Part shown: positions 21,839 to 35,686 of the stretch, one piece after another
Layout: the number at the start of each line of letters is the position of its first letter
Numbering within the stretch: the stretch's first letter is position 1
DNA from: Dichetophora obliterata
Taxonomy: Eukaryota; Arthropoda; Insecta; Diptera; Sciomyzidae
NCBI GenBank assembly: GCA_963920525.1
Contig: OY986439.1
Span: forward strand, 28,778,819 to 28,842,818
Direction: 5' to 3'
Length of the DNA: 64,000 bases
The notes under the pieces: model-generated
Databases searched by the model: none
Told to the model about the DNA's origin: nothing
Seen by the model: only the letters and a program-made list of their open reading frames with translations
Translations under genes and position numbers: made by a program

Positions 21839-24800
21839 TTTGCTCTATCTCGTGCAGTTTAGGAGTTGTAGAACACTTTTTGGAGTGGAAGCTGGCCAAA
21901 AACATGTGCTTTTTCCGTCATAACTCCCAAACCATACATCCTACAAGGACGATTTATACACCAAATTGTTTCTAATACATATATACACAAGATTGCATAT
22001 ACAGAAAAAAGTTTTCTGGAATTTGGTTTTTTTCAAGAATCTTAGTTAAAATTTTTTACATGAATCATGTTTTTGACGTGGTTTTTTGCGATTTTTTTGA
22101 TTTTTTAGCCATAACTTCTAAACCATACATCATAAAAGGACGATTTATGCATCAAAATGTTCCTTAAGCTACTGCCCACAAGACTGTTTCCTTAAAATAA
22201 TTTTAAAAATTAGATTTCATGTTAATTTCATGTGCCCTTTTTTGTCAATTTTTATTTTTTTATTTATTTTCTAAAATAAAAACTACATATCAGATAAGGA
22301 CGATTCATGCATTAAAATGAGCACCAGGTCCTCGTCCTTAAGAAGGGATACTCCTTTGTCCAAATGCCGTTTGCTCTATCTCTTGTAGTTTAGGAGTTGT
22401 AGAACACTTTTTGGAGTGGAAGCTGGCCAAAAACATGTGCTTTTTCCGTCATAACTCCCAAACCATACATCCTACAAGGACGATTTATACACCAAATTGT
22501 TTCTAATACATATATACACAAGACTGCATATTCAGAAAAAAGTTTTCTGGAATTTGATTTTTTTTCAAGAATCTTAGTTAAAATTTTTTACATGAATCAT
22601 GTTTTTGACGTGGTTTTTTGCGATTTTTTTGATTTTTTAGCCATAACTTCTAAACCATACATCATAAAAGGACGATTTATGCATCAAAATGTTCCTTAAG
22701 CTACTGCCCACAAGACTGTTTCCTTAAAATAATTTTAAAAATTAGATTTCATGTTAATTTCATGTGCCTTTTTTTGTCAATTTTTATTTTTTTTTTATTT
22801 ATTTTCTAAAATAAAAACTACATATCAGATAAGGACGATTCATGCATTAAAATGAGCACCAGGTCCTCGTCCTTAAGAAGGGATACTCCTTTGTCCAAAT
22901 GCCGTTTGCTCTATCTCTTGTAGTTTAGGAGTTGTAGAACACTTTTTGGAGTGGAAGCTGGCCGAAAACATGTGCTTTTTCCGTCATAACTCCCAAACCA
23001 TACATCCTACAAGGACGATTTATACACCAATTTGTTTCTAATACATATATACACAAGACTGCATATTCAGAAAAAAGTTTTCTGGAATTTGATTTTTTTT
23101 CAAGAATCTTAGTTAAAATTTTTTACATGAATCATGTTTTTGACGTGGTTTTTTGCGATTTTTTTGATTTTTTAGCCATAACTTCTAAACCATACATCAT
23201 AAAAGGACGATTTATGCATCAAAATGTTCCTTAAGCTACTGTTCACAAGACTGTTTCCTTAAAATAATTTTAAAAATTAGATTTCATGTTAATTTCATGT
23301 GCCTTTTTTTGTCAATTTTTATTTTTTTTATTTATTTTCTAAAATAAAAACTACATATCAGATAAGGACGATTCATGCATTAAAATGAGCACAAGGTCCT
23401 CGTCCTTAAGAAGGGATACTCCTTTGTCCAAATGCCGTTTGCTCTATCTCTTGTAGTTTAGGAGTTGTAGAACACTTTTTGGAGTGGAAGCTGGCCAAAG
23501 ACATGTGCTTTTTCCGTCATAACTCCCAAACCATACATCCTACAAGGACGATTTATACACCAAATTGTTTCTAATACATATATACACAAGACAGCATATT
23601 CAGAAAAAAGTTTTCTGGAATTTGGTTTTTTTTCAAGAATCTTAGTTAAAATTTTTTACATGAATCATGTTTTTGACGTGGTTTTTTGCGATTTTTTTGA
23701 TTTTTTAGCCATAACTTCTAAACCATACATAATAAAAGGACGATTTATGCATCAAAATGTTCCTTAAGCTACTGCCCACAAGACTGTATCCTTAAAATAA
23801 TTTTAAAAATTAGATTTCATGTTAATTTCATGTGTCTTTTTTTGTCAATTTTTATTTTTTTTTTATTTATTTTCTAAAATAAAAACTACATATCAGATAA
23901 GGACGATTCATGCATTAAAATGAGCACCAGGTCCTCGTCCTTAAGAAGGGATACTCCTTTGTCCAAATGCCGTTTGCTCTATCTCTTGTAGTTTAGGAGT
24001 TGTAGAACACTTTTTGGAGTAGAAGCTGGCCAAAAACATGTGCTTTTTCCGTCATAACTCCCAAACCATACATCCTACAAGGACGATTTATACACCAAAT
24101 TGTTTCTAATACATATATACACAAGACTGCATATTCAGAAAAAAGTTTTCTGGAATTTGATTTTTTTTTCAAGAATCTTAGTTAAAATTTTTTACATCAA
24201 TCATGTTTTTGACGTGGTTTTTTGCGATTTTTTTGATTTTTTAGCCATAACTTCTAAACCATACATCATAAAAGGACGATTTATGCATCAAAATGTTCCT
24301 TAAGCTACTGCCCACAAGACTGTTTCCTTAAAATAATTTTAAAAATTAGATTTCATGTTAATTTCATGTGCCTTTTTTTGTCAATTTTTATTTTTTTTAT
24401 TTATTTTCTAAAATAAAAACTACATATCAGATAAGGACGATTCATGCATTAAAATGAGCACCAGGTCCTCGTCCTTAAGAAGGGATACTCCTTTGTCCAA
24501 ATGCCGTTTGCTCTATCTCTTGTAGCTTAGGAGTTGTAGAACACTTTTTGGAGTGGAAGCTGGCCAAAAACATGTGCTTTTTCCGTCATAACTCCCAAAC
24601 CATACATCCTACAAGGACGATTTATACACCAAATTGTTTCTAATACATATATACACAAGACTGCATATTCAGAAAAAAGTTTTCTGGAATTTGGTTTTTT
24701 ATCAAGAATCTTAGTTAAAATTTTTTACATGAATCATGTTTTTGACGTGGTTTTTTGCGATTTTTTTGATTTTTTAGCCATAACTTCTAAACCATACATC

Positions 24801-27176
24801 ATAAAAGGACGATTTATGCATCAAAATGTTCCTTAAGCTACTGCCCACAAGACTGTTTCCTTAAAATAATTTTAAAAATTAGATTTCATGTTAATTTCAT
24901 GTGCCCTTTTTTGTCAATTTTTATTTTTTTTATTTATTTTCTAAAATAAAAACTACATATCAGATAAGGACGATTCATGCATTAAAATGAGCACCAGGTC
25001 CTCGTCCTTAAGAAGGGATACTCCTTTGTCCAAATGCCGTTTGCTCTATCTCTTGTAGTTTAGGAGTTGTAGAACACTTTTTGGAGTGGAAGCTGGCCGA
25101 AAACATGTGCTTTTTCCGTCATAACTCCCAAACCATACATCCTACAAGGACGATTTATACACCAATTTGTTTCTAATACATATATACACAAGACTGCATA
25201 TTCAGAAAAAAGTTTTCTGGAATTTGATTTTTTTTCAAGAATCTTAGTTAAAATTTTTTACATGAATCATGTTTTTGACGTGGTTTTTTGCGATTTTTTT
25301 GATTTTTTAGCCATAACTTCTAAACCATACATCATAAAAGGACGATTTATGCATCAAAATGTTCCTTAAGCTACTGCCCACAAGACTGTTTCCTTAAAAT
25401 AATTTTAAAAATTAGATTTCATGTTAATTTCATGTGCCTTTTTTTGTCAATTTTTATTTTTTTTATTTATTTTCTAAAATAAAAACTACATATCAGATAA
25501 GGACGATTCATGCATTAAAATGAGCACAAGGTCCTCGTCCTTAAGAAGGGATACTCCTTTGTCCAAATGCCGTTTGCTCTATCTCTTGTAGTTTAGGAGT
25601 TGTAGAACACTTTTTGGAGTGGAAGCTGGCCAAAGACATGTGCTTTTTCCGTCATAACTCCCAAACCATACATCCTACAAGGACGATTTATACACCAAAT
25701 TGTTTCTAATACATATATACACAAGACAGCATATTCAGAAAAAAGTTTTCTGGAATTTGGTTTTTTTTCAAGAATCTTAGTTAAAATTTTTTACATGAAT
25801 CATGTTTTTGACGTGGTTTTTTGCGATTTTTTTGATTTTTTAGCCATAACTTCTAAACCATACATAATAAAAGGACGATTTATGCATCAAAATGTTCCTT
25901 AAGCTACTGCCCACAAGACTGTATCCTTAAAATAATTTTAAAAATTAGATTTCATGTTAATTTCATGTGTCTTTTTTTGTCAATTTTTATTTTTTTTTTA
26001 TTTATTTTCTAAAATAAAAACTACATATCAGATAAGGACGATTCATGCATTAAAATGAGCACCAGGTCCTCGTCCTTAAGAAGGGATACTCCTTTGTCCA
26101 AATGCCGTTTGCTCTATCTCTTGTAGTTTAGGAGTTGTAGAACACTTTTTGGAGTGGAAGCTGGCCAAAAACATGTGCTTTTTCCGTCATAACTCCCAAA
26201 CCATACATCCTACAAGGACGATTTATACACCAAATTGTTTCTAATACATATATACACAAGACTGCATATTCAGAAAAAAGTTTTCTGGAATTTGATTTTT
26301 TTTTCAAGAATCTTAGTTAAAATTTTTTACATCAATCATGTTTTTGACGTGGTTTTTTGCGATTTTTTTGATTTTTTAGCCATAACTTCTAAACCATACA
26401 TCATAAAAGGACGATTTATGCATCAAAATGTTCCTTAAGCTACTGCCCACAAGACTGTTTCCTTAAAATAATTTTAAAAATTAGATTTCATGTTAATTTC
26501 ATGTGCCTTTTTTTGTCAATTTTTATTTTTTTTATTTATTTTCTAAAATAAAAACTACATATCAGATAAGGACGATTCATGCATTAAAATGAGCACCAGG
26601 TCCTCGTCCTTAAGAAGGGATACTCCTTTGTCCAAATGCCGTTTGCTCTATCTCTTGTAGTTTAGGAGTTGTAGAACACTTTTTGGAGTGGAAGCTGGCC
26701 AAAAACATGTGCTTTTTCCGTCATAACTCCCAAACCATACATCCTACAAGGACGATTTATACACCAAATTGTTTCTAATACATATATACACAAGACTGCA
26801 TATTCAGAAAAAAGTTTTCTGGAATTTGGTTTTTTTTCAAGAATCTTAGTTAAAATTTTTTACATGAATCATGTTTTTGACGTGGTTTTTTGCGATTTTT
26901 TTGATTTTTTAGCCATAACTTCTAAACCATACATCATAAAAGGACGATTTATGCATCAAAATGTTCCTTAAGCTACTGCCCACAAGACTGTATCCTTAAA
27001 ATAATTTTAAAAATTAGATTTCATGTTAATTTCATGTGTCTTTTTTTGTCAATTTTTATTTTTTTTTTATTTATTTTCTAAAATAAAAACTACATATCAG
27101 ATAAGGACGATTCATGCATTAAAATGAGCACCAGGTCCTCGTCCTTAAGAAGGGATACTCCTTTGTCCAAATGCCG
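21839..27176. repeat. Ten monomers containing a four-monomer duplication (2135 bp)
   Basis: Three successive monomers from about 22906 (ggccGaaaac with caaTttg and cacAagg; then aaaGacatg with gacAgcat; then a 9-T run with acatCaatc) recur from about 25041. G22964 matches G25099, a shift of 2135 bp. Private differences (gagtAgaag near 24020, ctgTTcac near 23242) postdate the copying. This stretch is enriched in the gtgccTttt and gtgTctttt forms. The tagC variant at 24526 links forward to 27729 and 30396. Confidence 0.85.
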
Positions 27177-30100
27177 TTTGCTCTATCTCTTGTAGTTTAG
27201 GAGTTGTAGAATACTTTTTGGAGTGGAAGCTGGCCAAAAACATGTGCTTTTTCCGTCATAACTCCCAAACCATACATCCTACAAGGACGATTTATACACC
27301 AAATTGTTTCTAATACATATATACACAAGACTGCATATTCAGAAAAAAGTTTTCTGGAATTTGATTTTTTTTCAAGAATCTTAGTTAAAATTTTTTACAT
27401 GAATCATGTTTTTGACGTGGTTTTTTGCGATTTTTTTGATTTTTTAGCCATAACTTCTAAACCATACATCATAAAAGGACGATTTATGCATCAAAATGTT
27501 CCTTAAGCTACTGCCCACAAGACTGTTTCCTTAAAATAATTTTAAAAATTAGATTTCATGTTAATTTCATGTGCCTTTTTTTGTCAATTTTTATTTTTTT
27601 TATTTATTTTCTAAAATAAAAACTACATATCAGATAAGGACGATTCATGCATTAAAATGAGCACCAGGTCCTCGTCCTTAAGAAGGGATACTCCTTTGTC
27701 CAAATGCCGTTTGCTCTATCTCTTGTAGCTTAGGAGTTGTAGAACACTTTTTGGAGTGGAAGCTGGCCAAAAACATGTGCTTTTTCCGTCATAACTCCCA
27801 AACCATACATCCTACAAGGACGATTTATACACCAAATTGTTTCTAATACATATATACACAAGACTGCATATTCAGAAAAAAGTTTTCTGGAATTTGGTTT
27901 TTTATCAAGAATCTTAGTTAAAATTTTTTACATGAATCATGTTTTTGACGTGGTTTTTTGCGATTTTTTTGATTTTTTAGCCATAACTTCTAAACCATAC
28001 ATCATAAAAGGACGATTTATGCATCAAAATGTTCCTTAAGCTACTGCCCACAAGACTGTTTCCTTAAAATAATTTTAAAAATTAGATTTCATGTTAATTT
28101 CATGTGCCCTTTTTTGTCAATTTTTATTTTTTTTATTTATTTTCTAAAATAAAAACTACATATCAGATAAGGACGATTCATGCATTAAAATGAGCACCAG
28201 GTCCTCGTCCTTAAGAAGGGATACTCCTTTGTCCAAATGCCGTTTGCTCTATCTCTTGTAGTTTAGGAGTTGTAGAACACTTTTTGGAGTGGAAGCTGGC
28301 CAAAAACATGTGCTTTTTCCGTCATAACTCCCAAACCATACATCCTACAAGGACGATTTATACACCAAATTGTTTCTAATACATATATACACAAGACTGC
28401 ATATTCAGAAAAAAGTTTTCTGGAATTTGATTTTTTTTCAAGAATCTTAGTTAAAATTTTTTACATGAATCATGTTTTTGACGTGGTTTTTTGCGATTTT
28501 TTTGATTTTTTAGCCATAACTTCTAAACCATACATCATAAAAGGACGATTTATGCATCAAAATGTTCCTTAAGCTACTGCCCACAAGACTGTATCCTTAA
28601 AATAATTTTAAAAATTAGATTTCATGTTAATTTCATGTGCCCTTTTTTGTCAATTTTTATTTTTTTTATTTATTTTCTAAAATAAAAACTACATATCAGA
28701 TAAGGACGATTCATGCATTAAAATGAGCACCAGGTCCTCGTCCTTAAGAAGGGATACTCCTTTGTCCAAATGCCGTTTGCTCTATCTCTTGTAGTTTAGG
28801 AGTTGTAGAACACTTTTTGGAGTGGAAGCTGGCCAAAAACATGTGCTTTTTCCGTCATAACTCCCAAACCATACATCCTACAAGGACGATTTATACACCA
28901 AATTGTTTCTAATACATATATACACAAGACTGCATATTCAGAAAAAAGTTTTCTGGAATTTGATTTTTTTTCAAGAATCTTAGTTAAAATTTTTTACATG
29001 AATCATGTTTTTGACGTGGTTTTTTGCGATTTTTTTGATTTTTTAGCCATAACTTCTAAACCATACATCATAAAAGGACGATTTATGCATCAAAATGTTC
29101 CTTAAGCTACTGCCCACAAGACTGTTTCCTTAAAATAATTTTAAAAATTAGATTTCATGTTAATTTCATGTGCCCTTTTTTGTCAATTTTTATTTTTTTT
29201 ATTTATTTTCTAAAATAAAAACTACATATCAGATAAGGACGATTCATGCATTAAAATGAGCACCAGGTCCTCGTCCTTAAGAAGGGATACTCCTTTGTCC
29301 AAATGCCGTTTGCTCTATCTCTTGTAGTTTAGGAGTTGTAGAACACTTTTTGGAGTGGAAGCTGGCCAAAAACATGTGCTTTTTCCGTCATAACTCCCAA
29401 ACCATACATCCTACAAGGACGATTTATACACCAAATTGTTTCTAATACATATATACACAAGACTGCATATTCAGAAAAAAGTTTTCTGGAATTTGATTTT
29501 TTTTCAAGAATCTTAGTTAAAATTTTTTACATGAATCATGTTTTTGACGTGGTTTTTTGCGATTTTTTTGATTTTTTAGCCATAACTTCTAAACCATACA
29601 TCATAAAAGGACGATTTATGCATCAAAATGTTCCTTAAGCTACTGCCCACAAGACTGTATCCTTAAAATAATTTTAAAAATTAGATTTCATGTTAATTTC
29701 ATGTGTCTTTTTTTGTCAATTTTTATTTTTTTTTTATTTATTTTCTAAAATAAAAACTACATATCAGATAAGGACGATTCATGCATTAAAATGAGCACCA
29801 GGTCCTCGTCCTTAAGAAGGGATACTCCTTTGTCCAAATGCCGTTTGCTCTATCTCTTGTAGTTTAGGAGTTGTAGAATACTTTTTGGAGTGGAAGCTGG
29901 CCAAAAACATGTGCTTTTTCCGTCATAACTCCCAAACCATACATCCTACAAGGACGATTTATACACCAAATTGTTTCTAATACATATATACACAAGACTG
30001 CATATTCAGAAAAAAGTTTTCTGGAATTTGATTTTTTTTCAAGAATCTTAGTTAAAATTTTTTACATGAATCATGTTTTTGACGTGGTTTTTTGCGATTT

Positions 30101-32508
30101 TTTTGATTTTTTAGCCATAACTTCTAAACCATACATCATAAAAGGACGATTTATGCATCAAAATGTTCCTTAAGCTACTGCCCACAAGACTGTTTCCTTA
30201 AAATAATTTTAAAAATTAGATTTCATGTTAATTTCATGTGCCTTTTTTTGTCAATTTTTATTTTTTTTATTTATTTTCTAAAATAAAAACTACATATCAG
30301 ATAAGGACGATTCATGCATTAAAATGAGCACCAGGTCCTCGTCCTTAAGAAGGGATACTCCTTTGTCCAAATGCCGTTTGCTCTATCTCTTGTAGCTTAG
30401 GAGTTGTAGAACACTTTTTGGAGTGGAAGCTGGCCAAAAACATGTGCTTTTTCCGTCATAACTCCCAAACCATACATCCTACAAGGACGATTTATACACC
30501 AAATTGTTTCTAATACATATATACACAAGACTGCATATTCAGAAAAAAGTTTTCTGGAATTTGGTTTTTTATCAAGAATCTTAGTTAAAATTTTTTACAT
30601 GAATCATGTTTTTGACGTGGTTTTTTGCGATTTTTTTGATTTTTTAGCCATAACTTCTAAACCATACATCATAAAAGGACGATTTATGCATCAAAATGTT
30701 CCTTAAGCTACTGCCCACAAGACTGTTTCCTTAAAATAATTTTAAAAATTAGATTTCATGTTAATTTCATGTGCCCTTTTTTGTCAATTTTTATTTTTTT
30801 TATTTATTTTCTAAAATAAAAACTACATATCAGATAAGGACGATTCATGCATTAAAATGAGCACCAGGTCCTCGTCCTTAAGAAGGGATACTCCTTTGTC
30901 CAAATGCCGTTTGCTCTATCTCTTGTAGTTTAGGAGTTGTAGAACACTTTTTGGAGTGGAAGCTGGCCAAAAACATGTGCTTTTTCCGTCATAACTCCCA
31001 AACCATACATCCTACAAGGACGATTTATACACCAAATTGTTTCTAATACATATATACACAAGACTGCATATTCAGAAAAAAGTTTTCTGGAATTTGATTT
31101 TTTTTCAAGAATCTTAGTTAAAATTTTTTACATGAATCATGTTTTTGACGTGGTTTTTTGCGATTTTTTTGATTTTTTAGCCATAACTTCTAAACCATAC
31201 ATCATAAAAGGACGATTTATGCATCAAAATGTTCCTTAAGCTACTGCCCACAAGACTGTATCCTTAAAATAATTTTAAAAATTAGATTTCATGTTAATTT
31301 CATGTGCCCTTTTTTGTCAATTTTTATTTTTTTTATTTATTTTCTAAAATAAAAACTACATATCAGATAAGGACGATTCATGCATTAAAATGAGCACCAG
31401 GTCCTCGTCCTTAAGAAGGGATACTCCTTTGTCCAAATGCCGTTTGCTCTATCTCTTGTAGTTTAGGAGTTGTAGAACACTTTTTGGAGTGGAAGCTGGC
31501 CAAAAACATGTGCTTTTTCCGTCATAACTCCCAAACCATACATCCTACAAGGACGATTTATACACCAAATTGTTTCTAATACATATATACACAAGACTGC
31601 ATATTCAGAAAAAAGTTTTCTGGAATTTGATTTTTTTTCAAGAATCTTAGTTAAAATTTTTTACATGAATCATGTTTTTGACGTGGTTTTTTGCGATTTT
31701 TTTGATTTTTTAGCCATAACTTCTAAACCATACATCATAAAAGGACGATTTATGCATCAAAATGTTCCTTAAGCTACTGCCCACAAGACTGTTTCCTTAA
31801 AATAATTTTAAAAATTAGATTTCATGTTAATTTCATGTGCCCTTTTTTGTCAATTTTTATTTTTTTTATTTATTTTCTAAAATAAAAACTACATATCAGA
31901 TAAGGACGATTCATGCATTAAAATGAGCACCAGGTCCTCGTCCTTAAGAAGGGATACTCCTTTGTCCAAATGCCGTTTGCTCTATCTCTTGTAGTTTAGG
32001 AGTTGTAGAACACTTTTTGGAGTGGAAGCTGGCCAAAAACATGTGCTTTTTCCGTCATAACTCCCAAACCATACATCCTACAAGGACGATTTATACACCA
32101 AATTGTTTCTAATACATATATACACAAGACTGCATATTCAGAAAAAAGTTTTCTGGAATTTGATTTTTTTTCAAGAATCTTAGTTAAAATTTTTTACATG
32201 AATCATGTTTTTGACGTGGTTTTTTGCGATTTTTTTGATTTTTTAGCCATAACTTCTAAACCATACATCATAAAAGGACGATTTATGCATCAAAATGTTC
32301 CTTAAGCTACTGCCCACAAGACTGTATCCTTAAAATAATTTTAAAAATTAGATTTCATGTTAATTTCATGTGCCCTTTTTTGTCAATTTTTATTTTTTTT
32401 ATTTATTTTCTAAAATAAAAACTACATATCAGATAAGGACGATTCATGCATTAAAATGAGCACCAGGACCTCGTCCTTAAGAAGGGATACTCCTTTGTCC
32501 AAATGCCG
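27177..32508. repeat. Five-monomer tandem duplication (2667 bp)
   Basis: The series agaaTactt, tagCttagg with tttttTAtcaag, then gtAtcc, common and gtAtcc monomers is present twice. T27212 matches T29879 and C27729 matches C30396, each shifted by 2667 bp. The last monomers differ: the left copy ends with gtgTctttt and a 9-T run (about 29705), while the right ends with the common form and ggAcctcg near 32467. Copy starts are 27177 and 29844. Confidence 0.87.
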
Positions 32509-35500
32509 TTTGCTCTATCTCTTGTAGTTCAGGAGTTGTAGAACACTTTTTGGAGTGGAAGCTGGCCAAAAACATGTGCTTTTTCCGTCATAACTCCCAA
32601 ACCATACATCCTACAAGGACGATTTATACACCAAATTGTTTCTAATACATATATACACAAGACTGCATATTCAGAAAAAAGTTTTCTGGAATTTGATTTT
32701 TTTTCAAGAATCTTAGTTAAAATTTTTTACATGAATCATGTTTTTGACGTGGTTTTTTGCGATTTTTTTGATTTTTTAGCCATAACTTCTAAACCATACA
32801 TAATAAAAGGACGATTTATGCATCAAAATGTTCCTTAAGCTACTGCCCACAAGACTGTTTCCTTAAAATAATTTTAAAAATTAGATTTCATGTTAATTTC
32901 ATGTGCCCTTTTTTGTCAATTTTTATTTTTTTTATTTATTTTCTAAAATAAAAACTACATATCAGATAAGGACGATTCATGCATTAAAATGAGCACCAGG
33001 TCCTCGTCCTTAAGAAGGGATACTCCTTTGTCCAAATGCCGTTTGCTCTATCTCTTGTAGTTTAGGAGTTGTAGAACACTTTTTGGAGTGGAAGCTGGCC
33101 AAAAACATGTGCTTTTTCCGTCATAACTCCCAAACCATACATCCTACAAGGACGATTTATACACCAAATTGTTTCTAATACATATATACACAAGACTGCA
33201 TATTCAGAAAAAAGTTTTCTGGAATTTGATTTTTTTTCAAGAATCTTAGTTAAAATTTTTTACATGAATCATGTTTTTGACGTGGTTTTTTGCGATTTTT
33301 TTGATTTTTTAGCCATAACTTCTAAACCATACATCATAAAAGGACGATTTATGCATCAAAATGTTCCTTAAGCTACTGCCCACAAGACTGTTTCCTTAAA
33401 ATAATTTTAAAAATTAGATTTCATGTTAATTTCATGTGCCCTTTTTTGTTAATTTTTATTTTTTTTATTTATTTTCTAAAATAAAAACTACATATCAGAT
33501 AAGGACGATTCATGCATTAAAATGAGCACCAGGTCCTCGTCCTTAAGAAGGGATACTCCTTTGTCCTAATGCCGTTTGCCCTATCTCTTGTAGTTTAGGA
33601 GTTGTAGAACACTTTTTGGAGTGGAAGCTGGCCAAAAACATGTGCTTTTTCCGTCATAACTCCCAAACCATACATCCTACAAGGACGATTTATACACCAA
33701 ATTGTTTCTAATACATATATACACAAGACTGCATATTCAGAAAAAAGTTTTCTGGAATTTGGTTTTTTTTCAAGAATCTTAGTTAAAATTTTTTACATGA
33801 ATCATGTTTTTGACGTGGTTTTTTGCGATTTTTTTGATTTTTTAGCCATAACTTCTAAACCATACATCATAAAAGGACGATTTATGCATCAAAATGTTCC
33901 TTAAGCTACTGCCCACAAGACTGTTTCCTTAAAATAATTTTAAAAATTAGATTTCATGTTAATTTCATGTGCCCTTTTTTGTCAATTTTTATTTTTTTTA
34001 TTTATTTTCTAAAATAAAAACTACATATCAGATAAGGACGATTCATGCATTAAAATGAGCACCAGGTCCTCGTCCTTAAGAAGGGATACTCCTTTGTCCA
34101 AATGCCGTTTGCTCTATCTCTTGTAGTTTAGGAGTTGTAGAACACTTTTTGGAGTGGAAGCTGGCCAAAAACATGTGCTTTTTCCGTCATAACTCCCAAA
34201 CCATACATCCTACAAGGACGATTTATACACCAAATTGTTTCTAATACATATATACACAAGACTGCATATTCAGAAAAAAGTTTTCTGGAATTTGATTTTT
34301 TTTCAAGAATCTTAGTTAAAATTTTTTACATGAATCATGTTTTTGACGTGGTTTTTTGCGATTTTTTTGATTTTTTAGCCATAACTTCTAAACCATACAT
34401 CATAAAAGGACGATTTATGCATCAAAATGTTCCTTAAGCTACTGCCCACAAGACTGTTTCCTTAAAATAATTTTAAAAATTAGATTTCATGTTAATTTCA
34501 TGTGCCCTTTTTTGTCAATTTTTATTTTTTTTATTTATTTTCTAAAATAAAAACTACATATCAGATAAGGACGATTCATGCATTAAAATGAGCACCAGGT
34601 CCTCGTCCTTAAGAAGGGATACTCCTTTGTCCAAATGCCGTTTGCTCTATCTCTTGTAGTTTAGGAGTTGTAGAACACTTTTTGGAGTGGAAGCTGGCCA
34701 AAAACATGTGCTTTTTCCGTCATAACTCCCAAACCATACATCCTACAAGGACGATTTATACACCAAATTGTTTCTAATACATATATACACAAGACTGCAT
34801 ATTCAGAAAAAAGTTTTCTGGAATTTGATTTTTTTTCAAGAATCTTAGTTAAAATTTTTTACATGAATCATGTTTTTGACGTGGTTTTTTGCGATTTTTT
34901 TGATTTTTTAGCCATAACTTCTAAACCATACATCATAAAAGGACGATTTATGCATCAAAATGTTCCTTAAGCTACTGCCCACAAGACTGTTTCCTTAAAA
35001 TAATTTTAAAAATTAGATTTCATGTTAATTTCATGTGCCCTTTTTTGTTAATTTTTATTTTTTTTATTTATTTTCTAAAATAAAAACTACAAATCAGATA
35101 AGGACGATTCATGCATTAAAATGAGCACCAGGTCCTCGTCCTTAAGAAGGGATACTCCTTTGTCCTAATGCCGTTTGCTCTATCTCTTGTAGTTTAGGAG
35201 TTGTAGAACACTTTTTGGAGTGGAAGCTGGCCAAAAACATGTGCTTTTTCCGTCATAACTCCCAAACCATACATCCTACAAGGACGATTTATACACCAAA
35301 TTGTTTCTAATACATATATACACAAGACTGCATATTCAGAAAAAAGTTTTCTGAATCTTAGTTAAAATTTTTTACATGAATCATGTTTTTGACGTGGTTT
35401 TTTGCGATTTTTTTGATTTTTTAGCCATAACTTCTAAACCATACATCATAAAAGGACGATTTATGCATCAAAATGTTCCTTAAGCTACTGCCCACAAGAC

Positions 35501-35686
35501 TGTATCCTTAAAATAATTTTAAAAATTAGATTTCATGTTAATTTCATGTGCCCTTTTTTGTCAATTTTTATTTTTTTTATTTATTTTCTAAAATAAAAAC
35601 TACATATCAGATAAGGACGATTCATGCATTAAAATGAGCACCAGGTCCTCGTCCTTAAGAAGGGATACCCCTTTGTCCAAATGCCG
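32509..35686. repeat. Six monomers with a three-monomer echo (1599 bp)
   Basis: The pair of variants ttgtTaattt and gtcctAatgcc occurs at 33450/33567 and again at 35049/35166, a shift of 1599 bp. Other changes are unique: agttCagg near 32530, acatAataa near 32802, gcCctatc near 33580 and tacAaatcag near 35091. The last monomer has the 19-bp deletion at 35353. Confidence 0.8.
35350..35357. other. 19-bp deletion between GAAT direct repeats
   Basis: The usual tctGAATttga(T8)caaGAATctta is reduced to tctGAATctta. One GAAT and the entire T-run have been lost, as expected for slippage or repair between 4-bp direct repeats. Confidence 0.88.
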
